NCBI RefSeq assembly: GCF_009870125.1
Contig: NC_046679.1
Span: 8,928,001-8,992,000 of the forward strand
From: Drosophila pseudoobscura
Lineage: Eukaryota > Arthropoda > Insecta > Diptera > Drosophilidae
Direction: 5' to 3'
Length of the DNA stretch: 64,000 bases
Each line of letters starts with the position of its first letter. Position 1 is the first letter of the stretch. The notes under the pieces were generated by a model. The model searched no databases and had not been told where the DNA came from. It worked only from the letters and a program-made list of their open reading frames with translations. Below are positions 11,701 through 26,700 of the stretch, piece after piece. The position numbers and the translations under genes are program-made.

Positions 11701-14700
11701 TCTCTCTCTCTCTCTCTCGTTCTGGCCGTCATGACAACACTGTTTGGCCAAAACGGTGTGTTGACGCCAGTGAAACAGACTTTTTGTAAGTGTCGTCGTT
11801 GTAGCCATTAATTAGCGTCGCAATTTAGGGACAACGAAATAAAACTGGAAAAGTGAGTGGAAGTATGGCACTCTACATACGGATAAGGTACGAGTCATAC
11901 AGATAACACCCACACACACACACACACATATGTGCAAACCGCTAATTTATTGGAGCAGCCAGCAGTCAAAGTAATTGTTTTTTTTTTTTTTGTTTTTTTG
12001 CGTTCTGTCCAAATATTGATCGAAAATAATGTGAAAGCTATACAGTGGGCATCTACACCCACGTTGGGGACACAGTAATTATGGGGAAAAGTGATCTCAA
12101 GACAGTGAAAGTCTCAGAAATTCTTTATTTTCAATCGAAATACAGCGAAATCTTTTGGAAGTTACCCTTTGGAAAGCATTCTGGGGGCTTATTTGCACTG
12201 AAAATGTATCGGAAGATCGATAGTCGATCAACACGTAAGAAATAATCGATATAATCGAAGCTCAGCGCTGAATGTGGGCCCAAAAAGAGGGTTAATCGAT
12301 AAAAACGATAAAAATCGAAACAAAAAGGTAAACATTCATCGATAATGCCCCTTCCACAAATATACACCCAATGTATATCGAAGCAATAATCGATCAAAAC
12401 TATATTAAAAACCCCAAAAAATATATATCGAAAGCAGGTTAATCGATAAAGAATCGAAAGAAGATAAACGAACCATAAATCATTGGTAAAAATGACCAAA
12501 ATCTTTATCGAAAGCGGGTTAATCGAAGCAGTACGCGATGAAAATGATGTAAAAACAAATTCCACCATAAAATATCGAACAGCCTTGAATTTAATAATGC
12601 ATTAAGCAACAAAAGCACTTTACATGCCTCATAAATGCATTAAAAATATTTAGCCAAATCCCAAATGTAATTAAAGAGCCGCATCACTCGCCCCTTCCCC
12701 TCGCCCACTATTCGGAGGAAACAACCAGCAGAAAGACAGGCAGACAGACAGACAGACAGACAGGCAAACTACCGACAAAAAAGTTAAATGGTAATTAAAA
12801 ATTTTAAGCTCGTTTCGAGGCAAGCGGAACGCTCAACCCCACATGGTGCAGCCACGAATGGAGAAGAGTGGGGATAATAATGAGATATGTACCTCCAAGG
12901 ATACCGCCATCTTTTTGAGGCTCTCTTTTGGGCACTTGTTTCAATTTTAAATGAGAGGAAATGACGCTTCCTCGTGACTTATTCATGAGGAATAACATCG
13001 CAACGAGAGATAGGAGGGGACCCCAGACCCCATGGAAACAGTGGGAGACAGTGTTTGCACCTCACATTTGCAAGTGGCATGCCAGTCCAGCGAAGCAAAC
13101 ATTTGAGAAATTGATTTGCAAGGCGGAATAAACAACACTTTTTGCCAACGAAAGTTCCATCACATTTCGAACTGAAACTTTGCTTGGAAACGTATATTCC
13201 TTACTGAAATTGGAGTAATAATAAGGGGAACCCCAACATACAACCCATTATCATATTTATTCGTTGGATTATAACATTCGTTTAGCACTCAGAACTCAAG
13301 AATTTTATCCGAAATTTACACAGATGTTCAAACATTCTAGTACTGAAAGGTTCAGCTACCTTTTCGTTCACTGCAATTTAGATTTGAAATATTTAAGGTA
13401 TTTTTGTAGAAGTTTCTAATAGTTTCTCGTAGTTTCTAGTTTCAGTTAAAACACAAAGCAGATTATTTGCATAAGGTATGAAGTGGCAAATGCTTTTGTT
13501 GAGGTATTTTAATTATTGTTTCAACTGGTTTTTGTGTCCAATCAACTAATTGAAAGGCCCAGGCCACATAGCAAGCTTCTGTTTTTGTTTTCGGAATGAT
13601 AACGAATCGAAAGGCAACTGGAAAAGACTCTGATACTGATAGCATGGCAGTGAAAACCATATGTTGGAATGCTCTGTCCACGTCACAGATAAAGATATGC
13701 ATAGTACAGATGTTTCCCCGTCCAAAGAAACCTTAAAATGTACAAGCTTTCAACTGTCTTTGATGCCAATTTCTGTGGAAAATTTCTGTGATTGAATTTG
13801 AATAGATTTCCATTTGAAATATGCCACAGGAGTGATTGCAAATAACCTTAACATTAAGGACACAATTTCTGTTTTGACGTCAGAAATGAAACGGCCTCGT
13901 GTGCCACGTGCAACAGGCGTCTGCCTGGTGGAAGCCTTGATATGCCATCGTCATCACCCATCGCCGAGGGGAGCAAGGACAAAGGCAAGGACCCTGTGTC
14001 TCGTCTCTAGTCTCTTCCTCTGTGCGGCACGAGGCTTTTGTTCAAAGTTGTTGCTGACGCAAAAGGATTTCCAGCCCAGGAGTGTCTTGCACGGATGGCA
14101 GACAGCGGAACGTGACCCTGAATATTATTCTTTGTTGCTATTTTTGAGATGCGTATGGAATTCACTTTATTTTCAATCAGCCATCAATTGAATTGAAAAG
14201 ACTTTAACAAGAAAAAGTACTGCATCTGGAAGGGGGAATATGAGGAATGAGAGGTGAAAACACGGGGCCACAGATGCCGCGACCTTCTAACGAACCAATT
14301 TGTGGACAGTCCACCTGGAGGGGGCTGGAGGCATGCCCCAGCATCCATCGGCTCGGGTATCGTTTGATACTATTCAAACGATTAAATTGAATTCAATTTC
14401 TGCAAACAAACTGCACAATTAAGTGTCGTAATTTAATTGACATGAAATATACATATACATATATCATTCAAATGCCGAGTACTACGAGTACGACTATCGA
14501 TTGCAACTCTCGGTCTTCTATGGGTTTTCAACCCCAGCAAAACAGGCTATAAATCACTGCATCTCACGTGATAGATTCCGCTTTGAAATGCGGAATGCAC
14601 AGAGCAACAGTTTTTATTACAATTTACTACAAAAAACCCATAAAAAACATATGACGTTTGGGTTCACGCCCTTAAATGATATATGTATCTTTTTGCACTT

Positions 14701-17700
14701 GGAAAATTATATACCCACAATTGTAATTCATAGGCCTGTCACCCTAAGGGGACCTTTCACTTATGCGAAATACGTACAGTAGGCGAGTAGGATTACTTAG
14801 GTGGAATGTATTCCTGAAGATCCCTGAATCTTTAGGACTTTGCTTCACCAAAAAATAATGTTGAGACTTCCTTTTATAGAGTCCGAGGCATTCATTCACA
14901 TGGGATGTGCTACGATTCAAAGAATCAACCGAAGTCCAACTCTACTAAGTTCGATTTCTTGAGGTGAGAGAGCCCTTAAAGTTCGAAGTAATGTTCCGGG
15001 ACTGTTTTTGGGACTGTTAGGCGATAATTGCTCAACAAATTTTAGTTTTATATTTTTAAAAGTGGCTTCCATTTCATAGAACTGGATTCCTAGCAAAAGT
15101 TCCACAGTTCCTTAAGACCTAAGCAATGCTCTTTAATCTGTAGACAACTTCTGTTCTACATCCCAAGATATTCAGTCTTTCAACAAAGGATAAACAATGC
15201 AAAAAGTGTTTCAGGATACACAAAACAAACAATACAATGGAAACAATCACATGAGTGAGTAATTTATTGGATAAGGCATAAGGCATTGGATCGGCTACTT
15301 TACGTGATATATCGGGGAAATCCACACAAAAAGAAAGCATTAAGATGCTTTTACTGGGAATTCTGGGAATGAATAATCAACCGAATATAAGCCATTACAT
15401 ATGGACAATTTTCACTTTTATTGATCCCGCCAATCTTATTCTGAAAAATGAGATTACAGCATCTTTCTGTGGGCATTTTTAGTAGGCTAAGGACGGGGCA
15501 TGCATACATACATACATGTACATCTCTCTGTGAGACACAGAAAAAGAGAAAGAGAAAAGATTGGGATGGAAACTGAGTCACGGTCACACAAAAATCGTAC
15601 AATATAATACACTATATACACAGATATACATATGTATAAATAAACGTGGGGAAGCCTGATAAACAGGCAAATGAATATAAACAAATCAGAAAACACAAGT
15701 CTCTATAGGCTGGTGCCTATATTTATATATAGATTATAATTATAATTAAGATTTATAGTATATGAAGCGTAGGACACAGAAAAAGATCAAAGATTGAAAA
15801 GTAAGAAATTAAGGGTTGAAAATTCCGCAAGAAATGCAAATAAAAATTCGGAAACACTGCAGGAAATAAAATTTAAAGAAAATACGGCAAAAAATATGGA
15901 CACATTTTTATGAAAAAAGTTAAAATTCTGCAGGAAATAAATGTCAAAAATATATAGAAATACTGGAGGAAAAAAAAGAAAATTCTTGTTATAATAAATG
16001 TAAGACCAAGATGGAAATTTTAGGAACATTAAGTGAAGGAAAAGATGGAAATTTTAAGAACATAAAATCAAGAAAAAGATGGAAACTTTTAACAAAAAAA
16101 ATTAAAATTCTAGAGGAAATAAATTTAAAAAAATATGAAAATTCTGGAGGAAATACATTTAAGATAAAGAAGAAAATTCTGGTTGAAATAAATGTAACAT
16201 AAAGATGGATAGTTTAGGAAGATAATGTGAAGAAAAAGATGGAAGTTATAGGAAAATTAAGTGAAAAAGAAGACATAAAATTAAGAAAAATAATTGATAA
16301 TTTTGAAAAAATCAAAGTAAGAACCAAAAAATATAATTTTGCAAAAAATCAAGTACAAACAAGATTTTAAATCTTGTGTAAATAAAAGCAGGAAAATTGT
16401 CACACAAATCAAGCATAATTTTGAGAGATCTAGATCCACTTCTCAGAGGAATAATATTTGACATTTCCGCGATTCTCAAAGACAAAGACCGATCATAAAC
16501 CGAAAACCGGTATAAACCCGACAAATGTACCCCATCAAGAGAGGAGGGTGGGGGGGGCGGGGGAGTGAGTGCATTCAACTTTCAGTCAAAGCATAAAAAT
16601 TATAAAAATTTCAATTCCCTTTATATCGAGGGGAACACAAACAGGAAGTCCGTTGTTGTTGCATTTAAGGATTCATTTATTTTGGGATTTAAGAGTTGGC
16701 CGAATCGACGGTTGAACGAACCGCAGCAGAAATTAACACTTAATACGCGGATCGAACCGATTCAATCCGGATCGGATGGAGGAGGAGGAGGAGGAGTAGG
16801 GTATTATGTCATAATTTATTCCATTTCGAAAACTATACGGAAAAACAAATACAAATTTGCATACAAAAATGATCAAAACATAAGAAAACGAACGGAAATG
16901 CAGTGGAAGAAAGACGATAGAAGGGAGAGAATCAAAAGAGAAAGAGAGGTAGCAGAAAAGAGGTAAAGCAGAGGAAAAATCAATGCGGATAAATTAAAAA
17001 CAATTTTCAAAAAATTATGAAAAGAAAAGAATTAACAAAAAGCCAATTAAATTTATAAAAATAAATAAATAAAATAATCTCCAAACAAGAAAAAATTGGA
17101 GATCAAGTAATGAACCAAAAGAGAGGGAATAAAGAAAGAGAAACCCAAGAAAGAAAAGAAGAACCAAAGAGAGTTAAATATAACAAAAACAGAAAGAGAG
17201 AGTAAACCCCGAGCATCGGAAAGAGAAAGAGAAATATTCCCCAAAAGAGATGAAAGAAATGGGGGAGAGGTGGCGCCATCCATTAACCCCAATGCATATT
17301 CATGAGTCCCCAAAACACGACACAAAAAAAAAACATGTCGCAATGGAATAAATCGATAAACGTAGGCCAAGCGAATGTTTTTTTTGTTCCCCCTTTGTTT
17401 TTTCTGTTATCTCACGCCGGGGTCCGCCCAACAGGTGGGGAATGGATTGGAATGGGAATCCAGTTATATTATACGATGCCTGTTTAAGATCTGATAAATC
17501 GAGCCCCGAAACGAAATCCGAAACAGATCCGCAGATAGGCTGTGGATTTCGCAAAATACCTAATTCATGAGTTTTGTGATTAACACTTGTATAGGGTGAT
17601 GGTAGAGGGGGGAAAGGGGTGATCTCTATGGGGACTTTCATGGAAGAAAAGTAAGGCGCCAGCTGCAATTAGCCTTGTCACGCACACGGCATGTGTTTTG

Positions 17701-20700
17701 TTTATGCATTCACTTGAGAGGCTCAAATACTCAAGAATAGTGGCGACATCTGGTGATGGATCAATTTCAGAACATGATATAGCAGTGCCCTTATCCCTAG
17801 CCCTGTTCCACTATGGGTTTATTTTGTGGCGCGGTTCTTGGTTTGTGTTTATTATTAATCTCTTTATTTCACGTCTGTTCTCTTTTCTTGTCGATCGTCG
17901 AATAACGATATCCCTCTTAACGCAGTATCGTATCGCATTAGGGTTAATATCGGTAAGGGCTAATATGGGGTTGGTTAGGGTTAATATGTCTTGCCTTACA
18001 ATTTGCTGTAGTAATTTCCCATAAGCGACAGGACACATGCTGATGGATTCTCTAAATCTTTCTATATTTTTCCATTCAATATGTTCCCAATCAAATAGGT
18101 AGAGCTCCCATCTTTACCTTCAATAAGCGTAAGCCCCACGTTTGTCAATAAATCTTGAATCTTTTAGAGGTTTCCCCATGATAAAGAAGTTCAACCGCAA
18201 AAGGCTTTCACTTTCCTTTTGCCATTTCCATATCGCGTACCCAATGAAGGGGTTAAAGTGCGTCGCATGGAACCGCGAATGCCGCCACCACATGGTGTGC
18301 TCTTTCTCTGGGTGGGGGAGGGGGCGTGGGGTGGTGGTACGTGTGGTACGTGGGCGTTGTTTGTCCACACGCGCATCCGATCTCCCCCCTCGTATTGGCG
18401 GCTGCTCTCATTGATATGCCGGACGCAAAAGAGAGTCGCGTCGCTGCGGCCTTATGCAACGTCTGTCTGATAACTGAAACGCTCTCCCCCTGTAGGGCTC
18501 CACTCCACTCTACTCCAACGTCTGGTTGTCTGGGGAGGGATTAGGTAATAAGTGGAACGGCAATGCAATCGACAATTGAAGCTGCTGCCATTCGAAAGTA
18601 GGAGAGTGGCAACGAGGCATCGATGCAGCTCCGGCGCTACTTGAAGGCTGTTGCACTTCGTGAATGTGAATGTGAATGTGAAAATTTCACCGCTTTTACT
18701 TTTTACCCCCACAGACTGGTCGGTCGCCTGGCCATTGGAAAAGCGTTTTTTTTTTTTTTATTTTGTATTTGTATTTGGTGTCTGGTCTGCAAAAAACCGT
18801 AACGAAACAATTGACATATTGCCGGCCACTCTCGCACATTTTGGAGCCAATGAACCATCGGCTCGGATCGAATCGGATCGTTGGAGAGGAGCTGCGCTTT
18901 CAGTGGTCCAACAGCCTTGGGGGGTCATTCCATTCATCCATCGAGCAATTGTGCAACGTTTGACCTGCATTGAACCTGAAATCCCAGTGGATTCCCATTG
19001 GAATGTGCCTCTAATCAGAGATCCATCCCCCTCCCCCCCAACAGACAGACAGCTGTCCATCCATCAATATGGCACACGGTATGAAATAAATATAATATTT
19101 GTTTCATTCGGCAGGAAATTTACACACCGAATACGCGCGGATTAAGTTGCCAAGCAAATATTGGAAAAGTATTCAATAAAAATCCACAGAGAGAGAAAAA
19201 AAGGGAAAACCAACGAAGCAGCAAACCAAATGCCGTGCAACAGTTGCATAATCTTATCGCAAGAAGCCAAAAGATACAGATACAATATCTACATAAATAT
19301 ATAAAACATACAGATAGCATAAAAGGTGGGTTGGTTGGGTGCTTGGGTGGTACGATTTTGGGGAACTTATGGGGAGTGGCAAAAGGGGCAAAAACCCAAT
19401 CAATGTTTAAGGTTAATATTTATGGATATGCCCATGAAAAGTGGCAACACTCTTTCTAGGGAAAAATGAGGCCACAGTCTATTTTGAAAAGCGGCAGCAA
19501 TGAGGAAACACGGCGTTGAAAACTCAACTAATCTCTAGATAAATTACATGTGATATAAACACCTTTTACACCTTTTTTACAACAGCTGACAAAACAACGA
19601 TCATCGCAATTGTTTTTCAACGTATCGTATCGCATCGTATCGTATCGTCTAATTATTTCCTGTAATACCTCTCAATCAATCTCAAATGACAGACTGACAG
19701 AATAATAATCTAAGCTCTACATTAAGAACACGCCCTACTTTTGTGCTCTACTCTGAAATGCTGAAACCGATTGGGGTTTTTCATTGGGGAAAATTCCATT
19801 CCATTCAAGAGTCTTGGGTACAGCCAAAAATATTTCGATATATGTATATCGAATGGGTTAACATAAGGTATCGATAAGTATCGATTTTTTAAATTTGTAT
19901 TTTAAGTTTGTCTTGATATTTTTTAAGTTTGGAGTAATTTTTCCATCTTTTCGAAATCTTTTCCCACTCAAATCGTTTGAGTTTTGTTCAAACGTTTTTT
20001 TCGAGGCACAGGCGCCTACAATACACGATTCCCGATGTACCCCTGATACTCTTTGGAATATTCCTCTTTTTATAGAACATCTCAAGAGCTGACAGGCCTA
20101 CAATATTCATGTTTTCAGCCCCCGATCAATCCCCCATGTAGTCGCTTCCTCCTCCTCCTCCTCCTCCTCCAGCTCGTGTTGGGAGTACGTGTGTGTGGCG
20201 TTATCAGGGAGGGAGCTGCTACTGTGTATCGCCGTTTAATGCGTCACTAAAGTCCACTACTAAGTAGGGGATCAGGGAAGCAGGGTGCCAGGGTGATGTC
20301 AGGGTATCAGGAGAGCACGCAACACTCGAACAAAGGGGCCCTGCCTGGGCCACATGAGTATTCGTATTCGTATTCGTATTATCAACTAATTTTGTGTTAA
20401 TTTTTAATAGATCCCCGCGCTCAGTGGAAAAGTTACACGCGAAAACAGACAAAGACACTGCCAGGCGACTGGGGACTGGCGATTGGGGGCTAATGCTTCC
20501 AGTATTTTCTTCTCACTCTCGAGTGACGAGAGTCTGGTGACAAGTTCTTCTCAACAACAAAATGATTATTAAATCATTTATAACAAAAATTAAATAGTTA
20601 AGGCATTCCAACAGTGCCAGTGGGGCATCAATTCGGTGGGGATTACATTACGGATATATGATGATATCCAAGAAAATCTGTTGAAATTTAACGGAATTCA

Positions 20701-23700
20701 TAGTTCCAGAAGGTTCCTAGTGTTACTATTTCCATTGAAATACCACGTATGGCGAATCTCTGATTTGTTTGCAAGGTTTTAAGCGGAATTTTTTCAGTGT
20801 TTCCATAAACGACTAGATACTTTCAAAGAAAAACCTTAGGGAACTCTTATATTGTTTTCTTTAGGCTAACGCTGGTTCAATGCTGGTTTCCCATTTTTTC
20901 AGCTTGAAATCTGTTTGAATCTGCAGATTTATTGGATATCCTTTGAGTCTTCCTCAAGATGGTGATAGTTCCATCGTTTCCAAGAATTCTTTCATCAAAT
21001 CATAAGTTTTGGAACCCTATATTATACATTTTTGGCTACTTTATTGTACCTTGTATACTATCTACGAGAACCTTTAAGTAATCAAAAAACAATACTATGG
21101 ATCAATGCTATAGATCTTGTCAAAGAGAATATTATTTCAAGTGGAAAACTCTTTCAATCTTCCAGCTTTACTTGCGTTTTTTACGCCGTCTTTATCTGTT
21201 TATCTAGAGGCTTTCGTAACACGTAGAGTCAACATTTGTGGCCCACCTCGACCGGCCTTTACTAGAACATCAACAACTGGAAAATGGGGACAGTTTTCAG
21301 AGCACAAGTCGTTAACGGTGGCGACGACGATGGCGGCGACGGCGGCAACGGCGGCACATGTCAATATGGCCCAAATATTATGCACCGCAAGAAACAGGTT
21401 GTTGCTTTTGTTGGCACACGCGGCCCAGCAACAGGCAGGCACACTCACAGATGCACTCATTCACTCACTCGTGCACTCACTCACACACTCATGAATACTG
21501 AATACTTTGGTGTGGCATTGGATTGAATCTGTCAGACGTGGACAATGTTGCTTCTTGTTTGTGGCCATTCACAAATGCAGTTGCAATAGTACAGTACAGT
21601 GCGTTTCATGACACACAGAGAATATACAGAGATAGATGGAATATGTACCCACAAATGTGGTTTATCCGCATGTCATGGAAGATATCTGAGGATATCTCCA
21701 TTTTCCAGTTATGTAACGCACTGTAAGAAATGAGTATACCATTATGACTGACATTCAGCGGCTGTTTCTGCCTTAAAGACACTGCTTTACCTTTTCCCTT
21801 TTTTTTGCACACTTTTCCCTACCTTTTGTTCAGACATAAATCAGGTTTTTCTTTATCGCAGACTTTTGTTTATGTTTTTTTTTTTTTGTTTACTCTTTAT
21901 CTCGGATTCAGAAAGCGTAAATAAGTGAATTTCATAAAAATGCAAAATGATGCCAGATGCCACAGATGGCAGTCGACTAGACGACTACCGGGTTGAAGTA
22001 CCTCCGTGAACTACTCCGTCGGAGTGAATTCTCCCCCCAGTAACCTCCTTTTCGGTGGGTTATAGTATATCTTTCTTTGAGGGATATAGTAACTATATAT
22101 TCGGAATGTAGCAGTATCTGCTATAGCTCTAGTTTTCATAGGGTATAGCTTTACTTTTCTGTGGAATATACTTTTGAACCATTTTAATGTGCCTCAACGA
22201 AAACGTTCATTTGAGCCGGTTTCTGGGGATTGTTCCCCTAAACGATTAGATACTATCAAAGAAATCGTTTTTAAAGCCTATGTTGTAACCTTTTCAATAA
22301 TTAAAAAACATTTAAAAAAAAACAATCATGTAACAATTTAAAAAAAATACAAAAAAATATATTAAAAAAAATTATATAAAAAAATATATACAAAATATAT
22401 ATATAAAAAAAATAAAAATATAAATAAAGAAGTAAAAAATAAACATAAAATTAATATATAAAAATTAAAAAATCTGTTCAGATACTCCAACAAAGCAAAG
22501 ATAGAAAAACTATCTGGGATCTGTACTTTTCTGAGGTGATATTCCCCCACTTTTCTGTGGGATATTGGATATCTGCTTTTTCAATGGAAACACCTCTACA
22601 TTTCCGTGAAAATTATCTATTGGGTATTTCCCTATTTATCTACCGCATATATGTCTCTACTATCCACTTCTCTGGTGCACTGGGTACTTTTCTGTACTGG
22701 ATCTACCTCCACTTTGCCCTCCCTCCATGACCGCCTCGTTACCGCCTCCCGCCCCTTCATGGCCCTTTTGCCTAAACCCAATTGTTAAACGTTTCGCACT
22801 GTTGTAATTTCCATTTTGCCCACTCATGATGTTTTCTTTATAAGAAGTAAAACTTGGCTTTTTTCGGTAGACCTCAACTTTCAGAGGCCTCACAGTCAGA
22901 GTTTATTGTGTTAATGGACGATTTCGACGACGACGACGACGACGCAACAGAAAACGACTTTAATTGCACACCATTTTTACTCTTTTTCTGTACAATTTTT
23001 TTTTTAGCCAACTCTGCTTACAACATGCTCTCAAAAACCGAGATACACGCGCGAGAGAGGGCGAGCGAAAGAGCCCAAAAAATAATTGTACATTTGCTAG
23101 GCGCCCAATAGATTTCACTTTTTTTTTTGCTTTGCTTTTGTTTCGTTGTTGGATTTGCTGGCCATAAAACAATTCAATGCCAACTTCAAGTGAGAAACAA
23201 AAGGGGAAAAAAAAACAGACAGGAAAAACGCGTATAAATTTTATTAGATTTCAAGCAGAGGCATCACAAACACATATATCGAAAGATCTAAGGCGATATT
23301 GGATTCAAGAGAGGAAACAATGAACATTAAAGAGGAAACTATGAGAAACAGGATATAAGGCAGAAATGTTATAGGATATACAGACTGCAGCGTATCCGCT
23401 GCTATTATTATATTATTAGTGTAGAAAAAATGAAAGAATTAGAGCTTGAAACTTGAGATTCCATAAATAAACGTGTGGTTCCTAAAGCTAGAGACCTATC
23501 TGGAGGTCCAGTTGCTCACAAGCAAGTGATTTCGTAGAAATTTCCCATAAACAAGAGGATATAAGTTTCGAATGGCACCAACAGAGAAACGATTTCAATC
23601 TTACGGAAAATATTAGCACCTGCGAATGTGAGTGAAACTAATAGCCAATACAATCCGTAAACATATACCCTTCCGAGTACAGGGTACCGAGAACCCCATA

Positions 23701-26700
23701 AATATAAAGTTTCTTTAATGCTGGGAATATCCCGGATGGTACCGATGGGCAATAATCGCAAAAACCCATGTGTTAAATACTGATCAGACGACTGCCGCAA
23801 CGAATGAATATCATAGACCCCCGCACCCACTATTTGTGATATATTCACAAATCTCTAAACACACACAAACCTACTCGTACTGGCACTCGTGAAACGTTGA
23901 TCGTTAAACATTTATAAAGCAATTGAATTGAAAAATGTTTGCTTTAGCTTTAGCGTACTTCCTATATATCCACCGTTGGCCGTGCTTCGATTACATATTT
24001 ATGCAAAAATTATATATGCTATAAGGCGGGGTATGATGTAATACTATGTGGGGTCTTCCTTCTGTAAAATGCCCAAAGATTGGGCCGCTGCCTGGTAATC
24101 TGATAATCAATTAAAATCGCCTGTGGCGCGTGCCGCTGCCTTTTCGGTGCCCCATTGACTGGGATCCGTATCGCGTTTTTTTTGTTTTTCGTTTTTTTTT
24201 TCTGTTTTTATAGGTTACAGGCAACGCTGTTGCGCCTTTTTCTCTCAGCCTCCACAAACCATTGTTTCGACGACTACGAGGTTCACTCGCTTGTCGGCTG
24301 TGGGTTTCGCACACAATTGCAAGGCATTCATTATACCCCTTAAAGGGAAAATATATGTGTGTACGTTTGTACTTGAAGAAGTTTGCAATGGGAGTTCCAA
24401 TGAGAGCGGGAGAGGGGTAGGAATAGGCATAGGCATAACTAATTATTTGTATCCGGCGCGAGTACGAGTAGAGCACAAGGCTAACGTTGAAATAGTGCCT
24501 GGCTAGAGACGATGGAATCTATTGCGCGTCGCGTGTTGGAATACTTTAATTTACTTTAATATTCATATTCACATAAATATACCTTGAAATAAAGCAAGAA
24601 AAATGTTTGTTCTCTTGAATAAAATTCCAAAATTCCTAAATTTCATCAAAGATTTAGTAAATTTGTCGTAAAATATTTCTGGAATTTTATCTAATTTTAA
24701 AGACAACACAGGCTACACGTTTTTTTCAACTCATTCTTTCGACATCGAAAATTAAATTCGAAATGCAAGTCGCTGTCGTCGTATTAAATTACGGTTTATC
24801 TCGATGCTCGACCAAGACAGAAGACGCGTCCTCGACAGATAGAGAGAGCGCGAGCGAGAGAGAGAGAGCGCATCGCTACACAAAGAAGAAAGAAAGTTGC
24901 AAGCAAAAACAAAGAAAAAGAAGAAAACGAAGAAGACATCGACGACCAGGAAACGAGTGCGGAAAAACTGTGTGCAGTCAGTCAATGAATGAACGAAAGA
25001 AGAGCAGCCACCGCATAGAAGTGGAGAGGAGATGAAGGGGAAAGAAGAGTAGCGGGAAAAAAGAAAAGCAGAAATTGCCGTAGGCCTCCACAGCATTTTC
25101 TATTTCGTTTGGAGGTAAGCCGCCAGCCGCACAGCTGCTTGCACTGCTTTGCACGTTTTTCAAGAAAATAAGGAAAACGTACCGTTATTTATGAGCTGCA
25201 ATTGTGTTGAAAAGGGGGGAAATACAGGGAGCTGGGGTGTGGGGTATTAGGGGGGAGCAGAGAGAGAGAAGTGTGTTAATTAACAAAAGAGAAGCAGAAA
25301 AGAGGCGGCATCCGGAAAGTGAGGCAATGAAAATGTTGTATTTCTAAATTTTTAAATCTATTTAGAGCGTAATAAATTAATAAAAGAAAAAGTTAACCAC
25401 AGACGGAACTTCTCTAGGAAGGGGAGACCAGAGAATTTGATAGATTTGCAGCCAAGAAACAGTTGATTCCATTTCGAAAAACTCATTTTCCGTTGAAAAA
25501 TGCTTCCAAATTCAAGTATTTGGGAAAAATTTAGTTACATCTAATGGAAAATCAATCATTGGTAAGGATAATAATGAAATGTAGTAATATCTTTGATTTA
25601 TCAACATTATTCTTTTAATTATTTATTGGTTATGGTGTAGTTATAGTTTAGCCTCCTCTAACCCTCTTACTCGATTTGGTTTAACTCTAATTTTAAAAAG
25701 TAAAACTCTTGGTGTACAAATATGGACAAATTTTGAAATCGCTGCTTCCTTCTATTACCACTCCCATCGATCTTTCACAATCCCCATTATTTCATCAATC
25801 TTATCTAATCTAACGACAGATATAGACAATCTACAGAGACCTCTTCTTGAAACACTTGAAAACCCTTTGGAAACATCTGTTTGTTTGCTTCGTTATTTCC
25901 ACAATGAGATTTCCAGCCAATGTCGACACTGACCTCCAGGTAACCCGAGGTCAGCGTCGTTGTCGTATAACACACACACACACACACATATATACAAAAA
26001 TGTAATGTAGTGTTTGCCTCCGATTGAATGGATTGTAGATTTACGTGTAAATTGCTTCTAATTTCGATTTCCTCGGGGGTACACTCAAAAATCTGGCGAC
26101 GGCAATCAAAATGTCAGCGGATTGACAGATTGACGAGCGATCGGCCATCAGAAACAGAGAGGCTCGCTCCCCAAGGGGCGGCAGTGTGAGAAGGGGCGAG
26201 GGGCTTTCCATCAACGTTTTATTTTTGGCGGCGACCCTCGTCCCTCCTCCTCCTCCTTCTAACGGTACAACATATTCCAGGCAGCAACGCAGCAAGCGGA
26301 GCAAACGAGAAAGCTATATATAGATGAAATGTGGAATTCAGTGATGGAATCGCGTCTGAATGCCGCCGAAGATCTAAAAATAAATTACTCAATCACTGGA
26401 AAACCGAGGCTACGGATGCCCCCATCAAACTACTTTGACATTGTTTTTGTTTTGTTTGTTTTTTTTTTTTATGGGAAAGTTCCAAGTTATTTTCCGTTGC
26501 ACCCATAAGCACGAGTACGAGTACGAGTAGCGCGAGTATCAAGAACAGATCCGATCCAAAATTACCCCAGACGTAGATACATAAATTAGATTTACTTGTA
26601 ATTTGCAAGCACGAACACAGGCGGCGGCTGGCGCCATTTTTCTGCTTTTGTTTCTGGTGCGTGTGAGCATGTATGCGTGCGTGTGTGTGTGAGAGTGTAT

